DNA of 7,946 nucleotides from the NCBI GenBank assembly GCA_018715585.1, contig DVLH01000224.1, forward strand, positions 1 to 7,946, in the 5' to 3' direction. The stretch comes from Candidatus Aphodomonas merdavium. Lineage in GTDB: Bacteria > Bacillota > Clostridia > Christensenellales > Aristaeellaceae. The notes under the pieces were generated by a model. It was not told where the DNA came from and ran no database searches. It saw only the letters and a program-made list of their open reading frames with translations. This document shows, piece after piece, positions 6,269 to 7,946 of this stretch. The stretch's first letter is position 1, and the number at the start of each line of letters is the position of its first letter. Position numbers and translations under genes: made by a program.

Positions 6269-7936
6269 TTAAATTTCCACGATGATCGGCAGGATCATCG
6301 GATTGCGCTTGATGCGCTCCATAAGGTATTTGCGCATCTCCTCACGCACGCGCGTCTTGATTGTACTCCAGTCGCCAGGCTCAATGCGGTCGTAGTCGCT
6401 AAGAATATGCAGTACCACGTCGCGCACGCTGTCCATTAGTTCCTCGGCCTCGCGCACGTAGACAAAGCCACGCGAGATGATCTCCGGCCCGGCCACGATC
6501 ATCTTCTGCTCGCTGTCCACCGCCATAACGACGATGATCAGCCCGTCCTGCGAAAGGTGCCGCCTGTCGCGCAACACGACGTTGCCCACATCGCCCACGC
6601 CAAGCCCGTCGATGAGCACACTGCCGCTTTGCACCGTGCCCGTAATGCGGATGTCTTTCCGGCTAAGCTCAATAACCGAGCCCAGATCCGGCACGACGAC
6701 GTTTTCCTCCGGCATCCCCATGCGCACCGCAAGCTTTGCATGCTGGCACAGGTGGCGGTATTCCCCATGCACGGGGATAAAATACTTCGGCCGCGCCAGG
6801 CGCTGGATCAGCTTCAGCTCCTCCTGGCGGGCGTGACCGGAAACATGCACCTCCGCCAGCGCCTGCGCCTCGTAGATGACCGTGGCGCCGCAGCGGTAGA
6901 GCTGGTTGATCACACGGGAAACAAGCTTTTCATTGCCCGGGATGACGGAAGAGGAAAGGATGACCAGGTCTGTGTTGCGGATGGCAACGCGCCGGTGTTC
7001 TCCATAGGCCATGCGCATCAGGCCGCTCATCGACTCGCCTTGGCTGCCGGTGGTAATGATGACGATTTCGTCGTCACGGTAGCGGTCCAGGTCTTCGGCG
7101 TCAATGAGGGAATCCTCGGGAATCGTCAATTCGCCCAGCTGTCCCGCCAGTTTGACAATGTTGACCATGCTGCGGCCAATAAAGCAGAACTTGCGCCCAT
7201 AGCGGATGGCCTCGTTGACGATCAGCTGAATGCGGCTGACGTTGGAAGCAAACGTTGCGATAATGATCCGCCCCGAAGCGTCGCGGAACAGCTCGCGGAA
7301 TGTATCCCCCACGTTGCGCTCCGTCATGGTAAACCCAGGGCGCTCAACGTTCGTAGAATCGGCCATCAGCGCCAGCAACCCTTTGCTGCCAAGCTCAGCG
7401 ATGGTGGCGAGATCCGTCCCCTCTCCATCCACTGGCGTATAGTCGATTTTAAAGTCGCCCGTATGCAGCACGGTCCCCACGGGCGAGGTAATCGCCAGCG
7501 CCAGCGCCCCGGCAATCGAGTGGCTCACCTTGATAAAGCGCACGCTGAACGCGCCCAGGTGCACCACATCGCCCGGCTGCACAACGTTGAGCGGCACGTC
7601 CGCCACCTTGTGCTCTTTGAGCTTATGTTCCACAAGCCCCAACGTCAAGCGAGAGCCATACACCGGCGCCGGGATACGCCCAAGCACATACGGCGTCGCG
7701 CCGATATGATCCTCGTGCCCGTGGGTGATGAGAAAGCCGCGCAAACGGCTGTAATTCTTTTCAAGATATGCAATATCGGGGATTACCAGGTCAATCCCCA
7801 GCATGTCCTCCTGTGGAAAGATCAACCCGCAATCGACAACGATGATGTCCTCTCCGTACTCGAACACCGTCATGTTTTTGCCGATTTCGTCCACCCCGCC
7901 CAGCGGGATAATTTTCAGTTTTTGTTCTTCCTGCAA
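6269..7936 (-). CDS. rnj: Ribonuclease J
   Basis: Metallo-beta-lactamase/beta-CASP ribonuclease with 5'-to-3' exonuclease and endonuclease activity, central to mRNA decay and rRNA maturation in Bacillota. The 555 residues are full length. The zinc site is intact: HGHEDH at 72-77, His139 (VSHSI), Asp161 (HTGDF) and His390 (PVHGEYRH). The beta-CASP insertion spans roughly 200-365, with FIGRSM (252-257), TTGSQGE (295-301) and HVSGHA (364-369). The C-terminal domain ends in ILPIIVEI. The complete ligand set favours the active J1-like form over a degenerate J2. I place the start at TTG 7936 because GGAG lies 6 bases upstream at the window edge and the family starts just before LKIIPLGG; the frame is open to the edge, so a slightly longer start cannot be excluded. 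It leads the unit with ylbF and mltG; its promoter lies outside. Confidence 0.96.
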   Translation of the reverse strand: MQEEQKLKIIPLGGVDEIGKNMTVFEYGEDIIVVDCGLIFPQEDMLGIDLVIPDIAYLEKNYSRLRGFLITHGHEDHIGATPYVLGRIPAPVYGSRLTLGLVEHKLKEHKVADVPLNVVQPGDVVHLGAFSVRFIKVSHSIAGALALAITSPVGTVLHTGDFKIDYTPVDGEGTDLATIAELGSKGLLALMADSTNVERPGFTMTERNVGDTFRELFRDASGRIIIATFASNVSRIQLIVNEAIRYGRKFCFIGRSMVNIVKLAGQLGELTIPEDSLIDAEDLDRYRDDEIVIITTGSQGESMSGLMRMAYGEHRRVAIRNTDLVILSSSVIPGNEKLVSRVINQLYRCGATVIYEAQALAEVHVSGHARQEELKLIQRLARPKYFIPVHGEYRHLCQHAKLAVRMGMPEENVVVPDLGSVIELSRKDIRITGTVQSGSVLIDGLGVGDVGNVVLRDRRHLSQDGLIIVVMAVDSEQKMIVAGPEIISRGFVYVREAEELMDSVRDVVLHILSDYDRIEPGDWSTIKTRVREEMRKYLMERIKRNPMILPIIVEI

Positions 7937-7946
7937 CGTGTGCTCC

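Overview
The window reads as a chromosomal segment of a GC-rich, endospore-forming member of the Bacillota, most likely a Clostridia-class organism. The reasons are a sporulation sigma factor (SigK), a CD1247-type small protein typical of clostridia, strong GGAGG ribosome binding sites, an RNase J plus YlbF pair, and an ECF-type vitamin transporter subunit next to a type III pantothenate kinase. No transposase, phage gene, CRISPR array, tRNA or rRNA was found. I cannot name a genus from sequence alone.

Layout, left to right. (1) Positions 1-1113, minus strand: coaX (type III pantothenate kinase, cut by the left edge) preceded in transcription by an ECF transporter S component, probably the pantothenate-specific PanT. 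A structured intergenic stretch with several stem-loops and one terminator-like element (1114-1291) separates them from the next block. (2) Positions 1292-3389, minus strand: an M24 aminopeptidase (Xaa-Pro type), elongation factor P (efp, GTG start) and a CD1247-type acidic zinc-ribbon protein, closely spaced behind an extended -10 promoter at about 3423-3431. (3) Positions 3521-4225, plus strand: an intact sigK with a hydrophobic pro-sequence, divergent from the peptidase gene. (4) Positions 4226-4693: about 470 bases without a gene between convergent units, holding nested inverted repeats and a strong terminator for the minus-strand unit. (5) Positions 4694-7936, minus strand: ribonuclease J, a YlbF-family protein and the endolytic transglycosylase MltG, tightly packed and ending at that terminator.

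How they fit together: the window is mostly housekeeping. RNase J and YlbF point to RNA turnover, MltG to cell-wall chain release, EF-P to translation of proline-rich stretches beside a peptidase acting on X-Pro bonds, PanT with CoaX to pantothenate uptake and its first commitment to coenzyme A, and SigK to late mother-cell sporulation transcription. I do not see a clearly new system. The most open questions are the folded leader before panT-coaX, the possible structured RNA downstream of sigK, the unknown role of the CD1247-type protein, and a cysteine-free YlbF protein beside RNase J.
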